DNA of 64,000 nucleotides, from the NCBI GenBank assembly GCA_032716605.1, contig CM064545.1:8330141-8394140 (forward strand), in the 5' to 3' direction. The notes beneath the pieces were generated by a model. That model was not told the DNA's origin and ran no database searches. It was given only the letters and a program-made list of their open reading frames with translations. This document shows positions 32,823 to 41,540 of this stretch, piece by piece (position 1 is the stretch's first letter; every line of letters begins with the position of its first letter). Made by a program: the position numbers and the translations under genes. The DNA is from Paralithodes platypus. Its lineage: Eukaryota; Arthropoda; Malacostraca; Decapoda; Lithodidae.

Positions 32823-33468
32823 TTTTTATTTTATATATACATTGCTTTTCTTTTGTTACGCACGTCATTGTATGCTTATATATATATTTTTTTTTAATTA
32901 GTTGACTTTTGTATATACATAAATTTAGGTTATATTATTCATATAGGCATTTGTTGTAGACGACAATAAAATAATTGTAATACATTCTTAGATTATTGAT
33001 TTGTTCAATTAATATATATTATTAATGATAACAGTGAACATTTTAGACAAATTACAATGTAAAGAATATCTAATTGTATAAACATATGCTGTGTTAAAGA
33101 AAATGTGTTAAATAAAAATAATCGGAAAAGGCGGTAAGATGGCAACACTTTGTTTGCATGGTAAATATGCTAGTTAGCATCTCACAGATGATACAGAAGG
33201 GGTATTTAAGCCTCTGACTCCCACTGTATTCTTGTATTACCCTGAAGAATGAAGATGTCTTGAGAGAATACACAAAAGCTTGGTGTTCCAATGTATAATT
33301 TTTCCTGTGAGTTATACTACATAATTTGATCACACGTATTTGTGATTTAGTCTCCATATATATATATACTTCCTTAACCTATCAACTCTGCAGTTCCTCG
33401 GGGTTCTTTCCTGTCTCCAATTCTCTTTCTAATATTTATTGAAGGTCAACTTCCGGGATGAAACCTAT
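32823..33468. other. AT-rich flank; possible Penelope-like scrap
   Basis: Mostly AT-rich. About 33220-33310 contains ACCCTGAAGAATGAAGATG followed by AAAGCTTGGTGTTCC, which resembles PLE ends, but nothing confirms it. Around 33385-33445 a short jockey-like GVPQGS-type trace may be present. Confidence 0.4.
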
Positions 33469-33718
33469 TTAACCCGGGAACGGCGAGAGGGGGGTATTGA
33501 TCTCGATGCCCCTGGGAGAGCATATGACCATTTGGGCGACTATTCCAATTCGCGACGAAAACTACCTCAGCGTGTAGGAAATGTTTCGCCCGCACCCGGC
33601 CATATATATATTTATCGCAAAAAAATGTGTGGGGCGGGGGGTGGGGGTATGTCCCGTAGTTGAAAAATATGGTGCGACCGGCATCGCGGGGCGAGAAAAA
33701 CATCGAGCGGCGAGGTTT

Positions 33719-34330
33719 ACCCGCGCGAATATTCTGGCGTACGGGGGGTAGAACCAAGGGGAGGGGGATTGGCCGTATTATGGCTTATATAACATAATGT
33801 GAGCACTTTCATGATATATAATATACATGTACGTATGTGGGGCACCCATTTGCATATCATATAGCAAGAAATAAGGCGCACATACACAATATATGCGATA
33901 TATAGGCGAAATTATACGTGTGATACGTGATTGAAAGGGAGAGGATGGAGGAGGGAGGAAAGGGGGAATAATTGTCATCGATTGTCGAAATTTACGCGCG
34001 TATATATTCTGGTTTAGGGTGCAGCAGGGGGTAGGAGGGAAGGTGGAGGGTGGGGTGGGGTGAGCTAAATATCGCTTATATCTCGTACTGTGGGCATGTT
34101 CATGATATATAATGTATCTGTACGTATATAGGCGACCTATCTACATGTCATATAGCAAGAAATAAGATGCACATACACAATATATATGATATATAGGCTG
34201 AAAGTATACGTGACCTAGAGAGGGAATGTAGGGAGGGAGGGATCATATGACAGTCGCCCGAGGGTGTACAGATGCACGTGTGTGGTGTTGTGGGTGTGAC
34301 ACAGGGGTAGGAGGAGGAGGGAGGGAGGTG
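33719..34330. repeat. Tandem duplication, ~289-bp unit, inside piggyBac 1
   Basis: Blocks starting at about 33781 and 34070 share TTCATGATATATAATRTA, GTCATATAGCAAGAAATAAG and CACATACACAATATAT. A partial third copy may follow after 34260. The 34416-34613 open frame downstream has no similarity that I know. Confidence 0.85.
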
Positions 34331-34845
34331 AGTTGATAGAAGATATTGGCATATAGTATACGTATTGATCACTGTCATGCTTTCATACAGCATGCAGACA
34401 CTGCAGTAGTCCCATGTGAAGAGTGGACACCCATTATTTGGCCGTAGACAGTATAAAAAGAACAAAATCAGTGTAGGTTTGTGGGAGGGGGGACTGTACC
34501 TTACAAAAGTAGGGGGTTTGCCTGACATAAACAGTGTGCCCGAAATAGACTGGTGTCGTTTTACACAAGCTAAACTGCTTGACCCTTTGGACACAAACAC
34601 AGACCTATTGTAGGATTCCATAAATTTATAATATAAGTATATTGTAGAGTGGTATTTTACATGTCACTTTGCGTAAATATGACAGATAATTTCATTGATC
34701 TACGAGTATATGCACGTAATATATTTCCCATGTAGTGAACAAAACATTCATCGATATACAATAGTATATCAATGTATTCGTTTTTTTTTTGGTCGCGGGT
34801 GACAGGTCGAATCTACAGACCAAGTTTTCCCTTTTCATTAGTATG

Positions 34846-34930
34846 AGCCGTGGTGGCCCGATCAGTAAGGTCATGGAGAGGCAATCGGGATGAATGCCAG
34901 GGCAGTGGGTTCGAGTCCAGTAGGAGGTTA
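34846..34930 (+). mobile_element. tRNA-like SINE head
   Basis: Box A-like TGGCCCGATCAGTAAGG (34854-34870) and box B GGGTTCGAGTCC (34907-34918) are correctly ordered. The intervening arms do not form a cloverleaf, so this is a SINE or tRNA relic. Confidence 0.5.
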
Positions 34931-34978
34931 TGGAGAGACTTGTGATATTTAGAAAAAAATTGGCAAATTTTTTTTGTT

Positions 34979-35064
34979 TACAAACTCATGTATTTGTATT
35001 CAAGCAATATGAATTATTCATAAAATAATTCATATTGCAAGAATACAATTAGGCTACATGAGTT
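34979..35064. repeat. Short foldback
   Basis: Arms AACTCATGTA...AAGCAATATGAATTATT and AATAATTCATATTGCAAG...TACATGAGTT pair over about 37 bases with small gaps. A T-run (35107-35125) follows. Confidence 0.85.
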
Positions 35065-35335
35065 TTATTTTTTGTTTATTTTTTTTTTATTTATTTATTA
35101 ATGTGTTTTTTTTTTTTTTTTTTTTGTATATTATAATAGGAAATACATACATAGGAACATAGTTTGCAAACTATTCTTATTTATTATTACATTACATACA
35201 AACATATATGGGCACATTACTATCACAGGAGATTTATCTTGAGGTAGTGAATTAAAACATTACAAATTACAAGTGAACATAACAAATAAAATAACCAAAT
35301 ATATAATTATATACAATGCAATTGGTATCACACTA

Positions 35336-35560
35336 AAGAGATCATGAGTGAGAGTGACTTAGGGAATAGATCATAAAAGTGAGAGTGACTTAGGAAAGAT
35401 ATCTTGAGCGAGAGTGACTTAGGAAAGAGATAATGATTGAGAGTGATTAGCTAAAGAGAGCATGAGAGAGTGATTTATGAAGATCATGAGTGAGAGTGAC
35501 ATAATCACGCGGTTAGGTAGGTCAGGTGAGGTGAGGTGAGGTGAGGTAGGGCACGAGTCA
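35336..35560. repeat. Subterminal minisatellite downstream of piggyBac 1 transposase
   Basis: About six units of ~31-40 bases are built on GAGAGTGACTTAGG-AAAGA. A (GGTGA)n run follows at about 35523-35548, just before the transposase stop codon on the other strand. Confidence 0.88.
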
Positions 35561-35578
35561 AGGGCTGGGCGGCGACAC

Positions 35579-38317
35579 TCAGAAAAGCTTCAGGGTGTGG
35601 TAGTCCCTGAAGCAGTCGCCGAGGCAAAGGGAGAACTTGTACTCCTGACACATGGTGGTGACCCTGGACCTCCTGGTGGTGTTGGAGCAGGCATAGCCCA
35701 CCAGCTGCTTTCGCCGATTGCCAACAAACTCGGTGTGGACTGGGAAATGCCGTGACATAGCTACCTGTAAACGGTCGGGGGCATGGGCACCACGCCAACC
35801 CACTTTAGTTTTAGTGGGCTCCCCGAACTTCTCCAGGAGTTGGTACAACACTTTGTACACAAACTCCTGGAACTTGAGCTTCTTGTTCGGGGCCATTTCC
35901 CTTTTTACAAGCCACATATTGTAGGCGTTGAGCATGGTGATATCCACAAGATGATGGAAGAGCTTGTGGTACCACTTGACTGTCTTTCTCAGACACTCAA
36001 CGCCTGCGAGTTGGCAGTCGGACTTGTCCACCAGGCGCATATTCTTGGTGTAATCCACCACCATGTCAGGCTTGTCAATTACTTTCTTGGTCCGGTAGTG
36101 GATTTTGCCTGAGTCGACCTGGGCGCCTGTGTGGACAGTTGACAGCAGGTGTACATCACGTCTGTCCTTCCACTTGATGGCCAACACTTTGCCAGACTTC
36201 TCCATCATTTTATATTTCCCTCGTCCCCTTCGTCGCCTTCTTCGTGCGCTTCTCTCCCGGTGTTCTGGAACAAGGTCATCCTCCGAGGGTGTGTCACTGG
36301 ATGATGGATTTTCTAGTGGCATTACACGACCGACGAACTTCGGCATTAACTTTCTTGTCTTTCTGACACCCCCACATGACCCCGTTTGGTTGTCATGTAG
36401 AAACTGGCAGAGAGCAGGAGAAGTATACCAATTGTCGGTGTACAATGTGTGCCCCTTGTCCATGTATGGTTCCATCATTTTCTTCACGATGGCCCCAGAC
36501 AAGCCCAATGGGTCATTGGCAGCGACTCTTGGCACGTCTATATCAGTTCCAGTATAGACGATCATGTCAAGCACTATGCCGGTCTCACAGTCACACAAGA
36601 TGAACAACTTGATCCCAAACCTGTGCCTCTTCAAGGGGATATATTGCTTGAAAACAAGACGACATTTGAACAGCACGAGCGACTCATCGATCACCAAGTT
36701 GTGGAAAGGGGTGAAGTATTTCTTGTACCTCGCCATCAACATGGTGAAAACTTCACAAATTTTCCAGATTCTGTCATCTCTGTTAGGATTGTCATTGTCT
36801 GAGAAGTGAATGAATCTCAGCAGCAATGAAAATCTGTCACGGGTCATGTACCTGTTGAAAATTGGTGTGGCGATGAGTGGGTCGTGTTTCCAGTAATGTT
36901 GCAGCACATGCTTCTTGCAAAGAGGCATGAGCAACAACAGGGCAAAGAACGTCATGAATTCGTTGGCAGTAGTATCCACCCAGGCTCGTATTCTCGCCCT
37001 TGGAGATATCATGTGCATTCTGTCCCACACCCACCTGAAGTAGGCGTTGGTTCGGGCCACAATGAACGCCATAATCTCCAAGTCAAAGAATGCCAAGAAG
37101 AAATCCATCTCGCTTGCATTATTATCATACGGCCAATCTGCTGTTGAACCAGATTGATTTTCATCAAACTGGTGCAAGTCAGGTATGAAATCGGCCCCAT
37201 CTGACCATGCAAACGCATGAACATTTGCATCACGCATGGGCAAGTTGTCGTCATCATCATCGTCAGCGCCACCTTCGGATAGGTCACTATCGTGGTCCCG
37301 ATAAAGTATTTTGTCGTCGCCCTCCTCAGACGACGAACGCCCTTCCTCGTTCCCATCATCGGCCGCTGACTCACTATCACTGTCCACGCCGCCCCAATCC
37401 CTCTCATCGCCGTCCAAATCCCCATCACTATCCGCTTCGTCACCGAATAGCAGGGAGGCATATTTGGAGGGCATCAGGGGATTCCTCTGCCGTAATCTCA
37501 GAGGCGTCTTCTGGACAGGGGCGGAACGGCCGGCAGAGGTGGAAGGGCCAGCAGAGGTGGAAGGGACAGCTGTGGCGGCTGCAGGGGCGGTGGCAGGGGC
37601 GGCCCGTGGTGGCACGATGGGGGTAGAGGCAGGCGGTGTTTTCTTCCCCTTCACCTTCTTTTTTGTCCCTGCAGTGGCAGGGGCAGGAGCAGGGGCAGAG
37701 GCAGGTGCGGCGGCAGGGGCGTCGGCGGCTGCAGGGGCAGGGACAGGGGCAGGGGCGGCCCGTGGTGGTACGATGGTGGTAGAGGCAGGCTTGCTTTTCT
37801 TGCCCACCCCCTTCCCTTTTGTCCCTGCGGTGGCAGGGGCAGTTGCAGAGGCAGCGGCGGCTGCAGGGGCAGGGGCAGGGACAGGGGCAGGGACAGGGGC
37901 AGGGGCGGCCCGTGGTGGCACGATGGTGGTAGAGGCAGGCTTGCTTTTCTTGCCCACCCCTTTCCCTTTCCCTTTCTGTCCAGTTACCCCCGCAGGTCCT
38001 GCATACCTAGGGCGGCCTCCTCCCGATGCAGAAGGCCAATGATCTTTGGGCACGTACCGTACCACTTGTACGTGCCTTACGTGCCTTTTGGGGGGCACGA
38101 ACATCTTCGTTGGAGTCATTACTATAATTGTAGAGGTAGGATTCCTTATGGGCAGCCACTCTCCGCCTTCCACGGGCACTGACACCACCCGAAGGAGGGC
38201 TGGTCGTGTCAGAAGGGCGCGTGGGAGAAGGACGTGTAGGCTCCATGGTAAAAAATTGGTATCTGACTGTACACGCGCGACTGAGGTGTGTGTGGGGGTG
38301 GTGGCGAGAGGTGCCAT
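35579..38317 (-). CDS. piggyBac transposase, apparently intact (912 aa)
   Basis: A TTAA-specific DDD transposase. First in-frame ATG is 38317. The N-terminal third is disordered and Ala/Pro-rich, with three or four repeats of KKSKPASTTIVPPRAAPAP (period ~150 bp, about 37600-37965) and then acidic runs. The catalytic region follows: FFALLLLMPLCKKH, first Asp in VIDESLVLF (~residue 540), second in LYTDNWYTSP (~626), third in RLVDKSD (~764). The C-terminus YACSNTTRRSR...CQEYKFSLCLGDCF is a shortened cysteine domain. No stop interrupts 913 codons. A second possible N-terminus, MEPTRPSPTRP at 38246 in another frame, has a better start context (ACCATGG), so the start is not settled. Confidence 0.9.
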   Translation of the reverse strand: MAPLATTPTHTSVARVQSDTNFLPWSLHVLLPRALLTRPALLRVVSVPVEGGEWLPIRNPTSTIIVMTPTKMFVPPKRHVRHVQVVRYVPKDHWPSASGGGRPRYAGPAGVTGQKGKGKGVGKKSKPASTTIVPPRAAPAPVPAPVPAPAPAAAAASATAPATAGTKGKGVGKKSKPASTTIVPPRAAPAPVPAPAAADAPAAAPASAPAPAPATAGTKKKVKGKKTPPASTPIVPPRAAPATAPAAATAVPSTSAGPSTSAGRSAPVQKTPLRLRQRNPLMPSKYASLLFGDEADSDGDLDGDERDWGGVDSDSESAADDGNEEGRSSSEEGDDKILYRDHDSDLSEGGADDDDDDNLPMRDANVHAFAWSDGADFIPDLHQFDENQSGSTADWPYDNNASEMDFFLAFFDLEIMAFIVARTNAYFRWVWDRMHMISPRARIRAWVDTTANEFMTFFALLLLMPLCKKHVLQHYWKHDPLIATPIFNRYMTRDRFSLLLRFIHFSDNDNPNRDDRIWKICEVFTMLMARYKKYFTPFHNLVIDESLVLFKCRLVFKQYIPLKRHRFGIKLFILCDCETGIVLDMIVYTGTDIDVPRVAANDPLGLSGAIVKKMMEPYMDKGHTLYTDNWYTSPALCQFLHDNQTGSCGGVRKTRKLMPKFVGRVMPLENPSSSDTPSEDDLVPEHRERSARRRRRRGRGKYKMMEKSGKVLAIKWKDRRDVHLLSTVHTGAQVDSGKIHYRTKKVIDKPDMVVDYTKNMRLVDKSDCQLAGVECLRKTVKWYHKLFHHLVDITMLNAYNMWLVKREMAPNKKLKFQEFVYKVLYQLLEKFGEPTKTKVGWRGAHAPDRLQVAMSRHFPVHTEFVGNRRKQLVGYACSNTTRRSRVTTMCQEYKFSLCLGDCFRDYHTLKLF

Positions 38318-38384
38318 GTAGTACTTCTCACGCACAAATTTGTAGCCGCCTGGGTTAAAGCCCGCGGTTTTGGTGCGTGTTTAA

Positions 38385-38860
38385 CCCTCCAGCCCCGGCT
38401 ATGTATTATATATATATTTCTCGAAACCCGGGTGTTTTGGCCGAAAAACGTCTAGGCTAGGCTACCATATATGTGTTAATCTGACTGCTTCCCGCATTCC
38501 CGCGCATCCCCAAGCGTAGCTGTGTTATTTACCTGTAGAATGGCATTAAGTAGAGCTCTCTAAGTCAACTGGTTGAGTTGTGATGATGATTTCATTGGAG
38601 ATAACTTTATGGCCAAAACAGCCACTTTACACTACTTTTCGATACTTAACAACAACATACAGGCACACACGAACAAGCGACGCTCTCCTTCTTGTGGCCG
38701 GAGATGTGGTCGGTCCAGCCGGCTGTTGTTTACATGCGTCGGACCGACGCCTCGCACACGAAGCTCACAGGCTTTCAACCACTGGGCGTTCAAGAGCCCT
38801 TCCGGGCAGCTGTTATATGCTTTTTTATAGGCGTTCAAGAGCCCTTCCATAGTGAGAGGG
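38385..38860. mobile_element. Nested TTAA-bounded MITE candidate
   Basis: TTAA at 38381-38384 and 38861-38864. The ends start CCCTC on both sides, but the inverted match is only about 5-6 bases. GCGTTCAAGAGCCCTTCC is repeated near the right end (38787-38804 and 38831-38848). It sits 72 bp inside the right terminus of piggyBac 1. Confidence 0.5.
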
Positions 38861-38940
38861 TTAAAAACCGCCCTCTTAAGAGCTTTGCCGCTGTCGCCCA
38901 GAAAAACTTCTTATGAGCTTTCTCGCCGTTTACGGGTTAA

Positions 38941-39600
38941 ACTACAATGTCCATTGGAATCTGCTTGGTTTGAGGCATATGATACTGAAGAACTTTCATC
39001 AATGTGTCCTAACTACATAGAAATATAGCTTATCAAATATATTTTATATGGCGAAAACTGGCGTGTTTACTATGATGTCACAGCGTGCAATGGCAGGAAC
39101 ACCCCACATGAGAGTTGGATGAATCTGTGGTCTTTTTGAAGAGAGAAACTATTAATTTGTTTATGAATATGTACTGCTCAACATTTGGCTTCACCACTGT
39201 CTGGTCAAGGGGCTGCAATATATAAATGAACAGAAAACAAAACGATACTTTCATTAAGAAATAGGCCTCAAAATATTTTATGCGATCTCCCTTAATTCTG
39301 GCTTAGGAAACACTCACAACACTGCCTATATATTTTTTGTTGGTGAGATGGGATTATTTCTTGGTGTGCACCACATATTCAGGACCTTGTTTGATACTTT
39401 GCAGAACTTATATATTGATTTGAGGGGTTGTTATTTAGTAAACAACTGACCTTCCCCTGAGAGTGTATGACGGCGGGCATTTTGTTGACAACACTGACGT
39501 CACGGAAATGAAGAAGAGGAAGAATGTCCATCAGCTGTTAGAGCAGGTGCCGATTATCCTGACAATTCAGTTATCTGGTGTTTGGATGAAATAAATTAAT
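38941..39600. other. No recognisable gene
   Basis: AT-rich DNA. A CRE-like TGACGTCA palindrome occurs at about 39493 but no transcription unit is evident. Confidence 0.5.
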
Positions 39601-39689
39601 ATTGCCTATATACATATTTACATATATTTATAGTATGTTCTTCCCCAAGCCCAAACTATTTTTGTATATAATTATTATATCCCTGGAGT

Positions 39690-40862
39690 TCACCTTTAAT
39701 GATCTCCTCAACTGTACCTCTAGTCCTGTCCACTCATATGCTGATGATTCTACCTTACACTATTCAACAAATTGTTCACATCAATCCAGCATGCAATCGT
39801 TCTAAGACTCTCATAAAAGGGCCATAGAGCACCTATCTTCCACACTATAAATTATTTCTGATTAACCCCTTCTGTACCGCGACGTCTTTTTCATTTTATT
39901 CTAGCTATATTTAGATGATTTTGTGCAGCTTAAGAAGGATCTGTGGTAGCATAAAGGGTTAATTGAGATAGTTCAAAGCCGCTTAATTGATAGAGGCCCT
40001 TTTTAAGCTGAATAATATCGTCTAATAGTAGCTAGAAGAAAATAAAAAGAAGTCGCCGGTACGGAAGGAGTTAAGGTAGAACAAATCTGGTTACTTTTAA
40101 CGCCTCGAAGACCCCATTTGTCCCTCAAATCTCCATCGCAATCTTCCTCAAGATTATAAATTACTCTTCAACAATACACAAATCAACTCTTCATCTTCTC
40201 TAAATATTCTAGGTATATCTTTTCCATCCGACCTTTCTTGGAAAGATCATATTACCACTCTTGCTAATACAGCTTCCCAAGAATTAGGTGTGCTCAATCG
40301 TGTCCGTGGGTTCTTCAGCCCCCCAAAGCTTCTTGCTCTGTATCGGGGCACAGTGCGCCCATGTATTGAGTATTGTTCACATGAGTGGGAAGGCTCCACC
40401 CATACCGCACTTCTCAAAAGAGTAGAGTCCAAAGTATTTTGTCTCATCAACTCACTTCCTCTTACTAGTTCCCTACAATCTCTTTCTACACGCCGCAATG
40501 TTGCATCTCTTTCCCTCTACTGTTGCTATGACAACAATCAGTGTTCTTCAGAGCTCACTCAGTGAATACCCCCTTCCTTGCGGTGAGAGCGGGCCACCCG
40601 CCTTTCAACACAGTCCCACTCCTATTCCGTCCAGCTCTCCCATCCAAGAATTGGCAAATGTTCTGCCTTTCTTCTACTTAACAAGTGAACTCTGAAACAC
40701 TCTCCCTCAATCAATCTTTCCTTCATCCTATGACTTAAACTGCTTTAAACTGTGTGTGTCGAGGCATTTTGACCTCAACTTCTCTTGAATTTGGCCCAGT
40801 CACTCTTTTGGTTTTGGGATAGACATTCGTTACAGGCAACGTGTCGTTTGCCTCCTTCATAT
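39690..40862 (+). pseudogene. Jockey/BS-like LINE C-terminal fragment
   Basis: The fragment begins inside the reverse transcriptase with FNDLLNCTSSPVHSYADDSTLHYS (about 39700-39765). It is split by a 205-bp MITE (39866-40070), then continues with DHITTLANTASQELGVLNRV, FFSPPKLLALYRGTVRPCIE and INSLPLTSSLQSLSTRRNVA. The 3'UTR GGTTTTGGGATAGACATTCG runs to CTCCTTCATATATATA at about 40870. Stops and shifts make it dead. Confidence 0.88.
39866..40070. mobile_element. 205-bp TTAA MITE inside the LINE
   Basis: TTAA at 39862-39865 and 40071-40074. The ends CCCCTTCTGTACCGCGACG and (reversed) CTCCTTCCGTACCGGCGAC continue into long arms (TTTTCATTTTATTCTAGCTA). LINE sequence is continuous across it, giving a clear insertion. 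Confidence 0.93.
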
Positions 40863-40867
40863 ATATA

Positions 40868-41059
40868 TAACAAAAAAAGTACTGCCAAATTGATGGCATT
40901 GCTATGGGAAAACCCTTTTGAGTCCACTTTGCAAATTTCTTCATGGGCAGCATAGAAGAGTAGGTGTTTAGCGAACATCAAAAGCCACAAATATACTGTC
41001 GCTATATAGACGATATTATAGGTTTGATTCCCGGAGGGAAGTAAAGAAAACCTAATATT
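40868..41059 (+). pseudogene. Penelope-like reverse transcriptase fragment
   Basis: The plus strand encodes QIDGIAMGKP, FANFFMGSIEE and the catalytic YCRYIDDI (40994-41017), then GLIPGG. These are PLE reverse-transcriptase motifs. In-frame stops follow MGKPF, EE and GGK. The frame is cut at AATATT (41054-41059). Similar PLE sequence resumes on the same strand at 52716. Confidence 0.85.
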
Positions 41060-41355
41060 TTGTAGAGCCCCGTAATCATTGACGATATGCCTATTAGTAT
41101 AATAGTCTCCCTTCAAAAGCCGCGTCGCCAGTTTTGAATCTACCGCGCGGGAGGACAGGGAGTACAACTTCATAAGTGCAATGCGTATTCTCTTATAAAA
41201 TCGTCTTTATGATTGGGTACTCTACGAAAAAACCTCGTAAAAAATAAAAAATAAAAATTAACTTAATAATTGCTATACTCAAGCTTCCCAAATGCGTGGA
41301 TTTCTTGCGTGTGGATTCCTGACGCTGGCCCCCTAGCGTCTATACTTCCTTCACT
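41060..41355. repeat. Left inverted repeat of the 11.66-kb segment
   Basis: Begins TTGTAGAGCCCCGTAATCATT and ends CTAGCGTCTATACTTCCTT. Matches the reverse complement of 52422-52715 at roughly 88-90% by eye. Confidence 0.85.
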
Positions 41356-41403
41356 GACATATCAAGATTTAACTCAAAAATCAAGCGAATGGGAAGGGGA
41401 TGG

Positions 41404-41540
41404 CAGGGAGGGCACTAACATCGTCAGTGATTATGGGGCCCTACTAAATATTAGTTTTCTTTACTTTCCTCCGCGATTCAAACCTATAATTTAATAGTGG
41501 CCCCTCCATCATTGACAATATGCCTGATATATATGACTGG
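41404..41540. repeat. Second, inverted pair of segment ends around a PLE scrap
   Basis: On the minus strand, a segment-type terminus (GGAGGGGCCACTATTAAA, 41513-41492) is followed by ATAGGTTTGAATCGCGGAGG (PLE, as at 41018) and AAAACTAATATT, then another segment-type start (TAGTAGGGCCCCATAATCAC). A second copy of the same junctions thus lies just inside the left arm. Confidence 0.7.

Larger units (their letters stand above)
33473..38936. mobile_element. Full-length piggyBac element 1
   Basis: It is bounded by TTAA at 33469-33472 and 38937-38940. The ends CCCGGGAACGGCGAGAG and (right end reversed) CCCGTAAACGGCGAGAA form an inverted repeat with three differences in 17. The element is 5464 bp, with a transposase gene on the minus strand and a long repeat-rich region on its 3' side. 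A smaller TTAA element is nested near its right end. Confidence 0.88.

Noticed and set aside
33235..33275. CTGAAGA...GAGAATAC as a hammerhead
   Set aside because: The GAAA box and a paired stem II are missing. The CTGAAGA near 53645 fails for the same reason.
34416..34613. 65-codon plus-strand frame as a small gene
   Set aside because: No domain, no start context and no second copy. Left as unassigned within piggyBac 1.
37311..38042. Plus-strand 243-codon Ala/Gly-rich frame
   Set aside because: Antisense of the repetitive N-terminal region of the piggyBac transposase.
40775..41173. Minus-strand 132-codon frame
   Set aside because: The plus strand of this interval carries clear Penelope reverse-transcriptase motifs.
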